DNA of 9,025 nucleotides, taken from Nostocaceae cyanobacterium CSSed10_463m. GTDB lineage: Bacteria; Cyanobacteriota; Cyanobacteriia; Cyanobacteriales; Nostocaceae. Below the pieces are notes generated by a model that made no database searches, was not told the DNA's origin, and saw only the letters and a list, made by a program, of their open reading frames with translations. This document shows, piece by piece, positions 1-7,895 of this stretch (position 1 is the stretch's first letter; each line of letters starts with the position of its first letter). The DNA lies in NCBI GenBank assembly GCA_003556955.1, contig PWQB01000648.1, positions 1 through 9,025 of the forward strand, written 5' to 3'. Position numbers and translations under genes: made by a program.

Positions 1-630
1 ATGTTGAATAATCTAGAAAGTGACTCAATCTTTACGCCGGAACAAGTGTTAGAAAATCGAGGTCGTGTAGCTATATTCATTGATGGTTCCAACCTATTTT
101 ATGCTGCATTACAGCTAGGAATCGAAATTGACTACACCAAGCTACTATGCCGATTGACTGGCGGTTCTAGACTTTTGCGTTCTTTCTTTTATACTGGTGT
201 AGACCGCACAAACGAAAAGCAGCAAGGGTTTTTGTTGTGGATGCGTCGTAATGGCTATCGAGTCATTGCGAAGGATTTAGTACAGTTACCGGATGGTTCT
301 AAGAAAGCCAACCTGGATGTAGAAATTGCCGTAGATATGATGGCGCTGGTTGATTCTTATGATACCGCAGTTTTGGTCAGTGGTGATGGAGATTTGGCTT
401 ATGCGGTCAATTCAGTCAGCTATCGTGGTGTGCGCGTAGAGGTTGTGAGTTTGCGCTCCATGACCAGTGATAGTTTAATCAATGTGAGCGATCGCTATAT
501 TGATTTAGAAGCCATCAAGGAAGATATCCAAAAAAACCCACGTCAAAGCTATCCATATCGGCCTCTATCCAGCATGGGCTTTCTGGACGATATCAGAGAG
601 GCTGATCAACAGTTAGAAATCCAAGACTAA
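1..630 (+). CDS. NYN domain protein, LabA-like
   Basis: This is a 209-residue protein with a PIN-like NYN fold across about residues 20-170. The acidic residues typical of NYN nucleases are visible: D28 in IDGSN, D106 and D112 in LDVEIAVDMM, and D129 and D131 in SGDGD. NYN proteins are thought to be metal-dependent ribonucleases. LabA in Synechococcus affects circadian output, but the biochemical role of this family in cyanobacteria is poorly defined, so the function here is open. Residues 171-209 form a polar tail with no recognised domain. It is soluble, with no signal peptide or membrane segment. The frame opens at base 1, so its upstream region and promoter are not visible and an earlier start cannot be excluded, although the N-terminus MLNNLESDSI looks natural. 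Its TAA stop overlaps the start of the next gene (TAATG), so the two are probably co-transcribed and translationally coupled. Confidence 0.88.
   Translation: MLNNLESDSIFTPEQVLENRGRVAIFIDGSNLFYAALQLGIEIDYTKLLCRLTGGSRLLRSFFYTGVDRTNEKQQGFLLWMRRNGYRVIAKDLVQLPDGSKKANLDVEIAVDMMALVDSYDTAVLVSGDGDLAYAVNSVSYRGVRVEVVSLRSMTSDSLINVSDRYIDLEAIKEDIQKNPRQSYPYRPLSSMGFLDDIREADQQLEIQD
488..495. repeat. HIP1 octamer (one of six)
   Basis: This is the palindrome GCGATCGC. Further exact copies lie at 1303-1310, 4857-4864, 6470-6477, 7318-7325 and 7456-7463. HIP1 is strongly over-represented in many cyanobacterial genomes, so six copies in 9 kb are a phylum marker. All six lie inside coding sequence. None is found between 7605 and 9025, but that stretch is short enough for this to be chance. 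Confidence 0.9.
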
Positions 631-1844
631 TGAACTATAAAAAAGGCAGGCCGAAAAAAAGATTATGTTCATTACCATCTTTCAATTGTTTACAACTGAA
701 AGCAAATTGGTTTTACCTGCCTTTAAATTTTTTATTGGTACTGGGATTAGTTGCTTGTGGGGGTAGCTCCCCTACAGCTTCTCAACCAGATGATGCTGAT
801 TCAACTCCCCAAGAAAGCAATTTGACCTTTTTTGATGTCACCTTAGAACAAGCCGACGAAGTAGGAAGACCTGTGTGGAAAGTGCGTTCTAGGAAGGCAA
901 TATATACTAAAGAAAAACAACTGGGTCAGGCGGAAAATCCCGTTGGTCAACTCTACCAAGATGGCAAACCAATTTACCAAATACAAGCAGATAAAGCAGA
1001 TATTGAACAGGATGGTCAAAGGCTATTGCTCAGAGGCAGAATCCTGGCTACAGACCCGATAAATGGTATTGTATTGCAAGGTAATGAATTAGAATGGTTG
1101 CCTAAAGAAGATTTATTAATTGTCCGTAACCAACTAAATGGGACTCATAAACAATTAAAAGCAGTAGCACAAGAAGCACGAGTTAAAACCCGCGAACAGC
1201 GCATAGAATTTTCTGGTGGCGTAATCGCTAATTCCGTTGATCCCCAAATGCAAATGCGAACTGAGCATTTAACTTGGCAAATTCCAGAGGAAATATTAAT
1301 TAGCGATCGCCCCATACAAATTGACCGTTATAACAATAATCAAATTACTGACCGTGGCAAGGGAGATGCTGCCAAAGTCAACTTAAAAACTAAAATTGCC
1401 ACTATTCAAAAAAATGCCCAGTTAGATTTAGTAGACCCACCCACGCAAATCAATAGTAACTCTATGACCTGGGACATGAACGCAGAAATTGTGAGGACAA
1501 ATTCCCCCATTACAGTTGTTCAGCGTGCCGAAAATGTGACTGTAACCGCCAACCAAGGCGAAATGAAAATACAGCAAAAAGTTGTAAATTTAACCGGAAA
1601 TGTGACTGCTATAGGTCAACGTCGTCAGACCCTGAAATCTAATCAATTAAGTTGGTATCTGGACAAGAAATTATTAGAAGCGCAGGGAAATGTGATTTAT
1701 CGACAAGTTGACCCACCCATAAATTTTACAGGTGAAACAGCCGTTGGTAATCTGCAAACAGAAGACATCATAGTTAAAAGTGGTAACTCTGGCCGCAGAG
1801 TAGTTACTGAAATTATTCCTCAAGATGCAGGAATTAGAAATTAG
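630..1844 (+). CDS. lptC: LptC-like LPS export lipoprotein
   Basis: This is a 404-residue envelope protein. It has a basic N-terminus, a hydrophobic stretch at about residues 27-42 and a lipobox LVAC with C43 as the predicted lipidated cysteine. A short Ser/Pro/Asp linker follows, then from about residue 66 repeated short beta-strands of the OstA/LptC/LptA jellyroll type, for example the segments beginning LTFFDVTLEQ, KVVNLTGNVTAIG and KLLEAQGNVIYR. LptC passes lipopolysaccharide from the inner-membrane LptB2FG complex to the periplasmic LptA bridge. Escherichia coli LptC has about 190 residues, so this long form probably holds two jellyroll units, as is usual in cyanobacteria. The start ATG overlaps the upstream stop by one base and has no strong Shine-Dalgarno sequence, which suggests translational coupling. 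An LptA-like role is the main alternative, because both share the fold; the N-terminal anchor favours LptC. Confidence 0.85.
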   Translation: MNYKKGRPKKRLCSLPSFNCLQLKANWFYLPLNFLLVLGLVACGGSSPTASQPDDADSTPQESNLTFFDVTLEQADEVGRPVWKVRSRKAIYTKEKQLGQAENPVGQLYQDGKPIYQIQADKADIEQDGQRLLLRGRILATDPINGIVLQGNELEWLPKEDLLIVRNQLNGTHKQLKAVAQEARVKTREQRIEFSGGVIANSVDPQMQMRTEHLTWQIPEEILISDRPIQIDRYNNNQITDRGKGDAAKVNLKTKIATIQKNAQLDLVDPPTQINSNSMTWDMNAEIVRTNSPITVVQRAENVTVTANQGEMKIQQKVVNLTGNVTAIGQRRQTLKSNQLSWYLDKKLLEAQGNVIYRQVDPPINFTGETAVGNLQTEDIIVKSGNSGRRVVTEIIPQDAGIRN

Positions 1845-1881
1845 GAAAAAGCAGATTTGCAAGGTGCAGGGGAGTGAAGAA

Positions 1882-1895
1882 CTACGTTCGCGTAG
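1882..1895. repeat. Short tetraloop hairpin repeat in convergent gap
   Basis: This is a perfect 5-bp stem, CTACG/CGTAG, closed by TTCG. It continues into GTGCCGGAGGC and resembles the short palindromic repeats (CGTAGCG-containing) scattered through Nostoc and Anabaena genomes; that resemblance is from memory and was not searched. It lies 38 bases after the lptC stop. No T-run follows on the + strand, so a terminator role is not supported. The rest of the 1845-2112 gap shows no convincing gene and no clear terminator for either converging gene. A small TTACGTAA palindrome lies at 1919-1926. Confidence 0.55.
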
Positions 1896-2112
1896 CGTGC
1901 CGGAGGCTCTATTACGAATTACGTAAAGCCTTGACTTTCTGTGGCACATCCTGTTTTCTCAGGTTTAGCAAAGTTTGGTCTTGCTCATGCGTCAGAAATA
2001 CCCTTAAACGTGTCCCCATACACAAATCACCTTGTAGATGCATTTTCAGTATTTGTATACCTTAACATACCGAACTTTTTTGATGCCTACCTACTTACAA
2101 CAGGGTAAATGA

Positions 2113-3693
2113 TTAACGTACCTCTTTCAAACTATCAACTTGTTTAGTAAACATTTCCGTAAATAGACTCATAACTGTACGTTCTTCACGGACTTTAATA
2201 TTAGCCACAATTGACATTCCTGACTGTAAGGAGATATTTCTACCCTGAGCATCTAAATGTTGTTTATCCAAACTAATAGTTGCAGGAAACCTATAAAATC
2301 TATATGTTTCATCTGGTGGTAACGCATCTGAACCTATACTAACTACTTGTCCTTTAATATCGCCAAACTGACTGAAAGGAAAAGAATCAATTCTCACATC
2401 AGTCTGCATTCCTTCCCGCACAAAGCCAATATCTTTATTGGTAATAAAAACCTCAGCAATAAATTTATCTTCAGGAACAATTTGCAAGACTTGTTGACTA
2501 GCATTAGCTACAAAACCAGGGTTCTTCGCTTGTAAATTAAAAATTGTTCCTGCCACAGGAGCGCGAAGTTCTTGATACTCAAAGTTTAATTGAGCTTGAG
2601 AAATTTTACTATTGATATCTGCCAATGTTTGTTGATTACTTAGCACAATTCTCATAAATTGGCTATCAATTTCGGCAATACGTTTTTTATTGTCAGCTAT
2701 TTTTTCTAACACGTTTTTACCGGAAGCAGCCACAGTATTTTGGAGTTCCTGCTGTCCTTGCTCAATTCCGAACTGTAGTCGTTGCTGTTCCTGATCTAAT
2801 TGCGCTATTTCGGCTGTGAGGGTTTGGACTTGTTGTTGTTGATTGAGATATTGAAGCTGAGAAATACCACCTTCTTCTGCCAGGGTTTTAATTTTATCTA
2901 AAATACCCTGTTGAATTGCTAAACTAGATTGAGTATTACTCTTTCTCACTTGTATTTGAGCCAGTTGTTTCTTAGTTTTCTCAACTTCTAGCTGTCTTGC
3001 AGCAGAGCGAGAATCAAATTCTCTTTGAGCAAATTGTAGACGTTTTTGTTCATCAACACCTAAACCTGAATCTGTATTAAAGTTGCTTAATTCAGCACGT
3101 AACAATTCATTTTCTTTAACTAAAGCTGTCCTACTTTTCAAAAGAAACTCGGCATCTACTGGTAATTTACCACGGGAAAATTCCAGTTCAGATGCTGTAT
3201 TATAACTATTTGCCATCAACTGACGATAAATTTGATTTTCTTCGGTTAACGCCGCGCGAATCTTTTTTAAAGCATCTAATTCAGCTACAGTAGCCACATT
3301 TTCAAAAGTGAGCAGTAAGTCTCCTGGCTGGACTTTTTCTCCGTCTTTAACGTGAACAGATTTTACAACTCCACTCACAGGAGCTTGAACTTCTTTGATT
3401 GTTCCTTCTGGCTTGAGTTGACCTGTAGCTGGTACTACTTGCTCGATTTTAGCGAAATAAGCCCAAGTTATACCAAAACAAGCTAGTCCAATTAAACTCA
3501 TCATAATTGTGCGTGACCAAATTGGAGATTGGCGTAACACAACTGATTGGTCAAAATTAGTATAGTTAGCATTTGCTAAAGGCTGATGAGAAGCTTTAGC
3601 AGAAGATGCAACTACCAACGAATCTGCCTTAACATCAGTTTTTACTTTACCGTTGCCATTATGTCCGTTGCTATTACCATTAAGTTGAATCAT
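2113..3693 (-). CDS. HlyD-family type I secretion adaptor
   Basis: This is a 526-residue membrane fusion protein that links an inner-membrane ABC exporter to an outer-membrane TolC-type channel. Residues 1-57 are a cytoplasmic, Asn/Gly-rich tail. A single membrane helix spans about 62-80. The first half of a lipoyl-like (barrel-sandwich) domain is at about 98-130, and a long Gln-rich coiled-coil hairpin at about 135-370. The second lipoyl half starts near RAP at 377-379, followed by a beta-barrel to about 505. This order is typical of HlyD rather than of RND-type adaptors. The length is somewhat above the 478 residues of E. coli HlyD, mainly through the N-terminal tail and coiled coil. The ATG has no obvious Shine-Dalgarno sequence. 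It lies 87 bases downstream of the exporter gene on the same strand, supporting one operon and one secretion complex. The channel partner is encoded elsewhere. Confidence 0.93.
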   Translation of the reverse strand: MIQLNGNSNGHNGNGKVKTDVKADSLVVASSAKASHQPLANANYTNFDQSVVLRQSPIWSRTIMMSLIGLACFGITWAYFAKIEQVVPATGQLKPEGTIKEVQAPVSGVVKSVHVKDGEKVQPGDLLLTFENVATVAELDALKKIRAALTEENQIYRQLMANSYNTASELEFSRGKLPVDAEFLLKSRTALVKENELLRAELSNFNTDSGLGVDEQKRLQFAQREFDSRSAARQLEVEKTKKQLAQIQVRKSNTQSSLAIQQGILDKIKTLAEEGGISQLQYLNQQQQVQTLTAEIAQLDQEQQRLQFGIEQGQQELQNTVAASGKNVLEKIADNKKRIAEIDSQFMRIVLSNQQTLADINSKISQAQLNFEYQELRAPVAGTIFNLQAKNPGFVANASQQVLQIVPEDKFIAEVFITNKDIGFVREGMQTDVRIDSFPFSQFGDIKGQVVSIGSDALPPDETYRFYRFPATISLDKQHLDAQGRNISLQSGMSIVANIKVREERTVMSLFTEMFTKQVDSLKEVR

Positions 3694-3733
3694 GATGATT
3701 TTATTTTGTAGTTAAAAAATTATGAGTTTTGTA

Positions 3734-3755
3734 GAGACGCGATTCATCGCGTCTC
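3734..3755. repeat. Palindromic intergenic repeat with 10-bp arms
   Basis: Two perfect 10-base arms, GAGACGCGAT and its reverse complement, are separated by TC. A partial third copy of the right arm (ATCGCGTCT) lies at 3764-3772. Palindromes of this GTAGAGACGCGAT type are, from memory, common between genes in Nostocales. In the - strand transcript it would form a strong hairpin between the exporter and hlyD cistrons. A TTTTTT run lies about 20 bases further on, too far for a classic intrinsic terminator. It might tune relative expression by stabilising the upstream message, but that is inference. Confidence 0.75.
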
Positions 3756-3788
3756 AATTACACATCGCGTCTTTACTCAATTACACAT
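3753..3788. repeat. 13-bp direct repeat over exporter stop codon
   Basis: CTCAATTACACAT occurs at 3753-3765 and again at 3776-3788. The second copy contains the TAA stop (3781-3783 on the - strand) and the final codons of the exporter gene. The first copy is immediately beside the palindrome at 3734-3755. The arrangement suggests that part of the gene end was duplicated when the repeat arrived or expanded, leaving the exporter frame intact. Confidence 0.7.
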
Positions 3789-6774
3789 TCACTTCTTGTT
3801 GCTGATAAAGATAAAAATAATGACCTTTATCAGCCATTAAATCTTGATGGCTTCCTTGTTCTATAACTCTGCCATTATCCATGACGACAATCATATCTGC
3901 ATGGCTAACAGTGGTGAGACGATGGGTAATAAAGAAAACCGTATTCCCTTTAAAAGCCTGAGCTAAATTTAAACAAACTTGTCGCTCGGTGGGATAGTCT
4001 AGGGCGCTTGTAGCTTCATCTAAAACTAATAACTTTGGTCGTTGTAAAATAGAACGAGCTATAGCTATTCTTTGTCGTTGTCCACCTGAAAGTCCTGCAC
4101 CCCGTTCTCCTACCCGTGTATTGTAACCGTTGGGTAAGGACATGATAAAATCATGAGCCACAGCAATACGAGCCGCTTCAATAATTTCATCAGTGGTAGC
4201 ATCAGGATTCGTTAAAGCTATATTTTCCTGAACAGTACCATCAAATAGTAGTGTTTCTTGGGGAACTACACCTACTTGTCGCCGCAGTGAATAAAGTTCG
4301 ACTTTGGAAATATCGTAATTATCAATTAAAATTCTGCCTGACTCCACTTCGTAAAGTCTCAGGAGTAATTTCATTAAGGTACTTTTCCCTGAACCACTTT
4401 GTCCGACAATGCCAATAAATTTACCCGACGCAATTTCGAGGTTAACGTTAGAAAGTTGTAAGGGGCCACTGGTAGCAAATCGGAAGGAAACATTTTCAAA
4501 TTTTACACTTCCAAAAATTGCAGGTAAAGGAATATTTCCTCTGTCTTCTTCACCTTCTTGTGGTGTATCGACAATATCACTTAAACGCTCCAAGGATAAG
4601 GCGGTTTCTTGGAAACTTTGCCAGAGTTGAGCTAAACGTAATATGGGGCTAGTAACGTAACCTGAGATAATTCTAAAAGCAATTAACTCACCGAGAGTTA
4701 ATTCTCCTTGCAATACTAAATAAGAACCTAACCACAAGACTAGCAATGTACTGAGTTTATTCAGAAAACTACTGCTAGAATTAGCTAAAGTGGAAGTGAT
4801 GACGGTTTTAAAACCAGCCGCAACATACCGAGCATAACGTTCTTGCCAGGAAAAACGCGATCGCAATTCAATATTTTGCGCTTTTACTGTTTGAATCCCT
4901 GACATTACTTCAACTAAATAAGATTGAGTATGGGCGTTGCGTTCAGCTTTGGTACGTAACTGTTTACTAATAGTAGGAGAAGCAATTAAGGTGAGAATAA
5001 TAAATATCGGTATTGTGCCTAAACCTACTAAAGTTAACTGCCAGCTATAAAACAGCATCACGATAATATAAATTATCGAAAATAGGGCATCTAACACCAC
5101 TGTTAAGGCTGTACCAGTGAGAAATTGCCGAATATTTTCTAATTCGTTGACGCGATTGGCTAGTTCACCTACAGGGCGGCGTTCAAAATAGCGTAGTGGT
5201 AGACGTAGTAAGTGGTCAATGATTTCTGACCCTAAACTCATATCAATGCGGTTGGTTGTATCCACAAATAAGTAAGTTCTTAATGTGGTTAGTAATGCTT
5301 CAAATATACCCACTACTAAAAGCAAAACACCTAAAACATTCAGGGTACTAATGCTATTTTGAACTATAACTTTGTCAATAATTAACTGAATGACCAGGGG
5401 ATTAGCTAACTGGGCTAACTGAACAAAAAATGAAGCAATAAAAACTTCTATGAGAACTCGCCGATGCTTTGATAAATAAGGCAGAAACCATTGGATACCA
5501 AAGCGTTCTTGAGGCGTTTCTTTGGTAGCAGATAGTAATAAAACTTTTACCTGGGGAGGTAAATTGGTTTCGTCAATATCTAATTGGGCAACAAATTCAG
5601 CAGGTTTGCAACGAACTATTCCTTGGGATGGTACACCTGCAATAATATGATGAGCGTCTGTTTCATATAAAACAGCATAACTATCACCATAATAAATGAG
5701 GGCTGGTGTGGGAATGCGCGTAATGACCGCCACTGGTAATTCTACTAACTGAGATTTGAGTCCAATTAACTCGGCTATGTAAGCACAAGCGGGAAAGGAT
5801 ATATTACCTTGACGTTTGATTTGTTCAGTTAAAATGCGCCGAATCACCTCTTTGCGAAAGGGGATTTTTAGGTGTTTCGAGAGCATTTGAAAACAAGCGG
5901 AGATGGTATTTAATTCTCCCTTACCGCTAACAAATGGGTAATTTTGATGTTTCCGGCTATTTTTTTGTGGAGGTGGTGCGGACTGGGTAAATTCTTCTTC
6001 TGATGCGTAGGGAATTTCTAATTCATCGGTGATGATAGGTTGGGTCAGATTTAAAGGAGTCTCTATCTGATGAGTATCTAAAAATGATAAGTCGCTGGGA
6101 GATAAACCAATCAAACGCACTCTATTTGTTCCCTTAACTTCCAGTTTTTCACCTAAGTCTAGGGGGGAACTAGAAGAAAAATTTGTAACTGAACCACTAC
6201 TAACAAACCAGATATTTTCTTTATCTAGTTGGTTTGCTGGGGTTGTTCCGGGATTTAGGTAATGTATTTTGGCTGTAGATAAAGCTTGTTCAGCAAGTTC
6301 TGCGAGATTATTAATTGCATTGGCTTGCTTTTCTACTTGTGAACCCAGAATATCAAAAACTTCGATTAAATGACTGCGATTTAAGCGTGTATTGGCAAAG
6401 TCTGGGTAGGAAGTTAGTAGGCGTAAGTATTCGGTTTTACTTAATTTAAGACAGATAACGTCGGTGGATGCGATCGCAGTTTCACAGGCAATTTCGCGTA
6501 ATATACTAATCTCACCGAGAATTTCGCCTGGTTGCAGCAATTTTAATGTAGTCGGTGTTTGTTTTTGGGGGTGATATCCTAATAAACGGACTTTTCCTTC
6601 ATAAATAATTGTAATTTGTTCGGGAAGTTTTTCTTTGCCAATTATTTTTTGTCCTATGTGGTAGCGCCAAGCTTGGAGTTGTTTGGAGAGATGAGTTATC
6701 TCTTCAGCAGGTAGTTGTGCAAACCCTTCTAGCTGGGAAATAAATTCTTGAAAGGAAGTTGTAATGTAAGTCAT
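3781..6774 (-). CDS. C39-like-domain ABC exporter with cNMP-like domain
   Basis: This is a 997-residue type I secretion ATPase/permease. A cyclic-nucleotide-binding-like roll is at about residues 15-125, and a second weak roll-like segment at about 168-225. A C39 peptidase-like domain is at about 285-415, a six-helix transmembrane domain at about 440-725, and the nucleotide-binding domain at about 755-990. The ATPase motifs are complete: Walker A GQSGSGKST at 791-799, LSGGQ at 895-899, Walker B D919 with E920, and H951. In the C39-like domain the expected Cys, His and Asp align with T290, Y366 and V381. It therefore looks catalytically dead, like the C39-like domain of HlyB, which recognises cargo without cutting it. 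In the cNMP cassette the usual phosphate-binding Arg is replaced by E98. HetC of Anabaena belongs to the same broad family. The start ATG follows AGGG by only one base, an unusually close ribosome site, but no better start is visible. Confidence 0.93.
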   Translation of the reverse strand: MTYITTSFQEFISQLEGFAQLPAEEITHLSKQLQAWRYHIGQKIIGKEKLPEQITIIYEGKVRLLGYHPQKQTPTTLKLLQPGEILGEISILREIACETAIASTDVICLKLSKTEYLRLLTSYPDFANTRLNRSHLIEVFDILGSQVEKQANAINNLAELAEQALSTAKIHYLNPGTTPANQLDKENIWFVSSGSVTNFSSSSPLDLGEKLEVKGTNRVRLIGLSPSDLSFLDTHQIETPLNLTQPIITDELEIPYASEEEFTQSAPPPQKNSRKHQNYPFVSGKGELNTISACFQMLSKHLKIPFRKEVIRRILTEQIKRQGNISFPACAYIAELIGLKSQLVELPVAVITRIPTPALIYYGDSYAVLYETDAHHIIAGVPSQGIVRCKPAEFVAQLDIDETNLPPQVKVLLLSATKETPQERFGIQWFLPYLSKHRRVLIEVFIASFFVQLAQLANPLVIQLIIDKVIVQNSISTLNVLGVLLLVVGIFEALLTTLRTYLFVDTTNRIDMSLGSEIIDHLLRLPLRYFERRPVGELANRVNELENIRQFLTGTALTVVLDALFSIIYIIVMLFYSWQLTLVGLGTIPIFIILTLIASPTISKQLRTKAERNAHTQSYLVEVMSGIQTVKAQNIELRSRFSWQERYARYVAAGFKTVITSTLANSSSSFLNKLSTLLVLWLGSYLVLQGELTLGELIAFRIISGYVTSPILRLAQLWQSFQETALSLERLSDIVDTPQEGEEDRGNIPLPAIFGSVKFENVSFRFATSGPLQLSNVNLEIASGKFIGIVGQSGSGKSTLMKLLLRLYEVESGRILIDNYDISKVELYSLRRQVGVVPQETLLFDGTVQENIALTNPDATTDEIIEAARIAVAHDFIMSLPNGYNTRVGERGAGLSGGQRQRIAIARSILQRPKLLVLDEATSALDYPTERQVCLNLAQAFKGNTVFFITHRLTTVSHADMIVVMDNGRVIEQGSHQDLMADKGHYFYLYQQQEVNV

Positions 6775-6810
6775 GCCCTGATAGGTTTATTGATAAGTGT
6801 ATTTATAGTT

Positions 6811-6823
6811 GCTCAACTTGAGC
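6811..6823. repeat. Small hairpin between parvulin-like and exporter genes
   Basis: GCTCAA-C-TTGAGC is a perfect inverted repeat; as RNA it would be a 4-bp stem with a 5-base loop. It lies in the 77-base gap between the two - strand genes and has no T-run after it on that strand. It is therefore unlikely to terminate transcription, which fits read-through along an operon. Such a short palindrome can also arise by chance. Confidence 0.4.
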
Positions 6824-6851
6824 TTAATATTTTCAATTTAGTATGGTGGGA

Positions 6852-7604
6852 TTATCCTATTTTCAGATTTTGCTCTGTCATCTGTGCTTGTAACCAACTA
6901 TTAAAACGTTCATTCAGTAAGCGTTGACGCAGGGAACTATCTAACTGTGTTAGCAATAACTTTTCTAGACGGAATATGACTATCCAGTTTTCTAATTGAG
7001 TGGGTGGTAATAGTTGTTGTGGCTGGCTATTAGCTAATATCCTTGCTAAAGCTGGATGAATAGCTTGCAATTCTATGGGACCAATTAAACCATTAGTCTG
7101 TGCTTCTGGACCTTGAGAATATTCCCGCGCCAATTCTGCAAAAGTCTGTTCTCCAGCTTCGAGACGAAAATATATTTCTTGAGCAATCCCAATGTCGTTA
7201 GTTCTAATCAGAGAATAGATTACTCGGTCTAATTGGGGTTTGCGCTGCGAAAAATAAGATTCTAAATCGCCTCCCCAGGTGAGATGTTTGAATTTTTCGA
7301 TTTTAAATTGGCGGATAGCGATCGCATCCAACTGTTCTGAACTCATGTTATTTTGCTCCAGCCAACGCTGACGCACATCTTCAGAAGTAATTTGATAATG
7401 TTGGGCTAATTGTTGACAGGCCTGTTTCTCTTCTTCTGGTGTACACAAAATTGGTGCGATCGCTTGATCAAGCACCATTTCCTTGATTAGCTGCGGCAGC
7501 ATTTGGTATTTTTCCAGCAGTTGCAAAATTTCTGCTGTCGTTGACTGATTGAGATTAGTCGCTGTTTGTTGCAAAATATTTCCCGGTTCTAGAAATGCTG
7601 TCAT
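6852..7604 (-). CDS. Parvulin-like (PpiC-type) protein of secretion operon
   Basis: This 250-residue protein has a SurA/PrsA-like layout: an alpha-helical N-terminal part (about 20-110) followed by a parvulin-like domain (about 118-215). The domain shows the pattern of a starting strand VIYSLIRT, then FRLEAGEQTFAELAREYSQ (146-164), a GLIGPIEL turn at 172-179, and a last strand WIVIFRLEK. Parvulins isomerise X-Pro bonds and often act as chaperones. The conserved parvulin histidines are not seen at the expected places: the first strand reads YSLI instead of SHIL, and the last lacks the H of GYHxI. Isomerase activity is therefore doubtful. There is no signal peptide or lipobox, so it should stay in the cytoplasm. 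It is the first gene of the leftward operon, 77 bases before the exporter, so a role in handling exported cargo is likely but inferred. No good Shine-Dalgarno sequence precedes the ATG. Confidence 0.82.
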   Translation of the reverse strand: MTAFLEPGNILQQTATNLNQSTTAEILQLLEKYQMLPQLIKEMVLDQAIAPILCTPEEEKQACQQLAQHYQITSEDVRQRWLEQNNMSSEQLDAIAIRQFKIEKFKHLTWGGDLESYFSQRKPQLDRVIYSLIRTNDIGIAQEIYFRLEAGEQTFAELAREYSQGPEAQTNGLIGPIELQAIHPALARILANSQPQQLLPPTQLENWIVIFRLEKLLLTQLDSSLRQRLLNERFNSWLQAQMTEQNLKIG

Positions 7605-7614
7605 ATCACTTTAT

Positions 7615-7735
7615 ACGTCTTATGTGAGTTGGAGTCTGGAACGTCGTAAATACGTCGGCGTGGTTAAACACCTTGGCTAAACCACCGCCTGAAACCCTTG
7701 CTATAGCTTGGGCATTTATAATTCACATAAGGCGT
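7615..7735. mobile_element. MITE-like element, 121 bp
   Basis: The terminal inverted repeats are 13 bp long with 12 matches: ACGTCTTATGTGA at 7615-7627 against TCACATAAGGCGT at 7723-7735. They are flanked immediately by the direct repeat TTTAT (7610-7614 and 7736-7740), as expected of a target-site duplication, although AT-rich repeats are easily found by chance. Inside is a hairpin at 7657-7689 (GGCG and TGGTT pairing with AACCA and CGCC, one bulged C) and a GCTATAGC palindrome at 7700-7707. It has no coding capacity, so any movement would depend on a transposase supplied elsewhere. It ends 10 bases from the parvulin-like start codon, so it forms most of that gene's proximal leader. Confidence 0.6.
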
Positions 7736-7895
7736 TTTATTAAAAATAATAGTCTTCAAAACCATAATATTAGAAAACTTTGCTGGCTGGGTATTGTTGA
7801 ATTTGTATCATAAATCAAATAGAAGTCCTATACTTTTAACTTTTGTAGAGTCTTTGTAAAAACAGCCTGGACATAAAGCTTTCTCAGTCCAAGAT

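Noticed and set aside
1674..1949. Open frame of 91 codons on the - strand
   Set aside because: It lies mostly antisense to the lptC-like gene, its sequence has no domain-like character, and it runs into the hairpin repeat. It is a shadow frame.
1874..2065. Open frame of 63 codons on the + strand in the convergent gap
   Set aside because: It is Cys- and Arg-rich, passes straight through the palindromic repeat and has no ribosome site. It is not a credible gene.
2347..2535. Open frame of 62 codons antisense to the HlyD-like gene
   Set aside because: The - strand frame is a clear HlyD family member across this whole stretch.
3734..3788. CRISPR array
   Set aside because: There are only two to three short palindromic copies, without regular spacers. 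It is a dispersed intergenic repeat.
4409..4630. Open frame of 73 codons antisense to the exporter
   Set aside because: It lies opposite the nucleotide-binding domain, which has intact motifs on the - strand.
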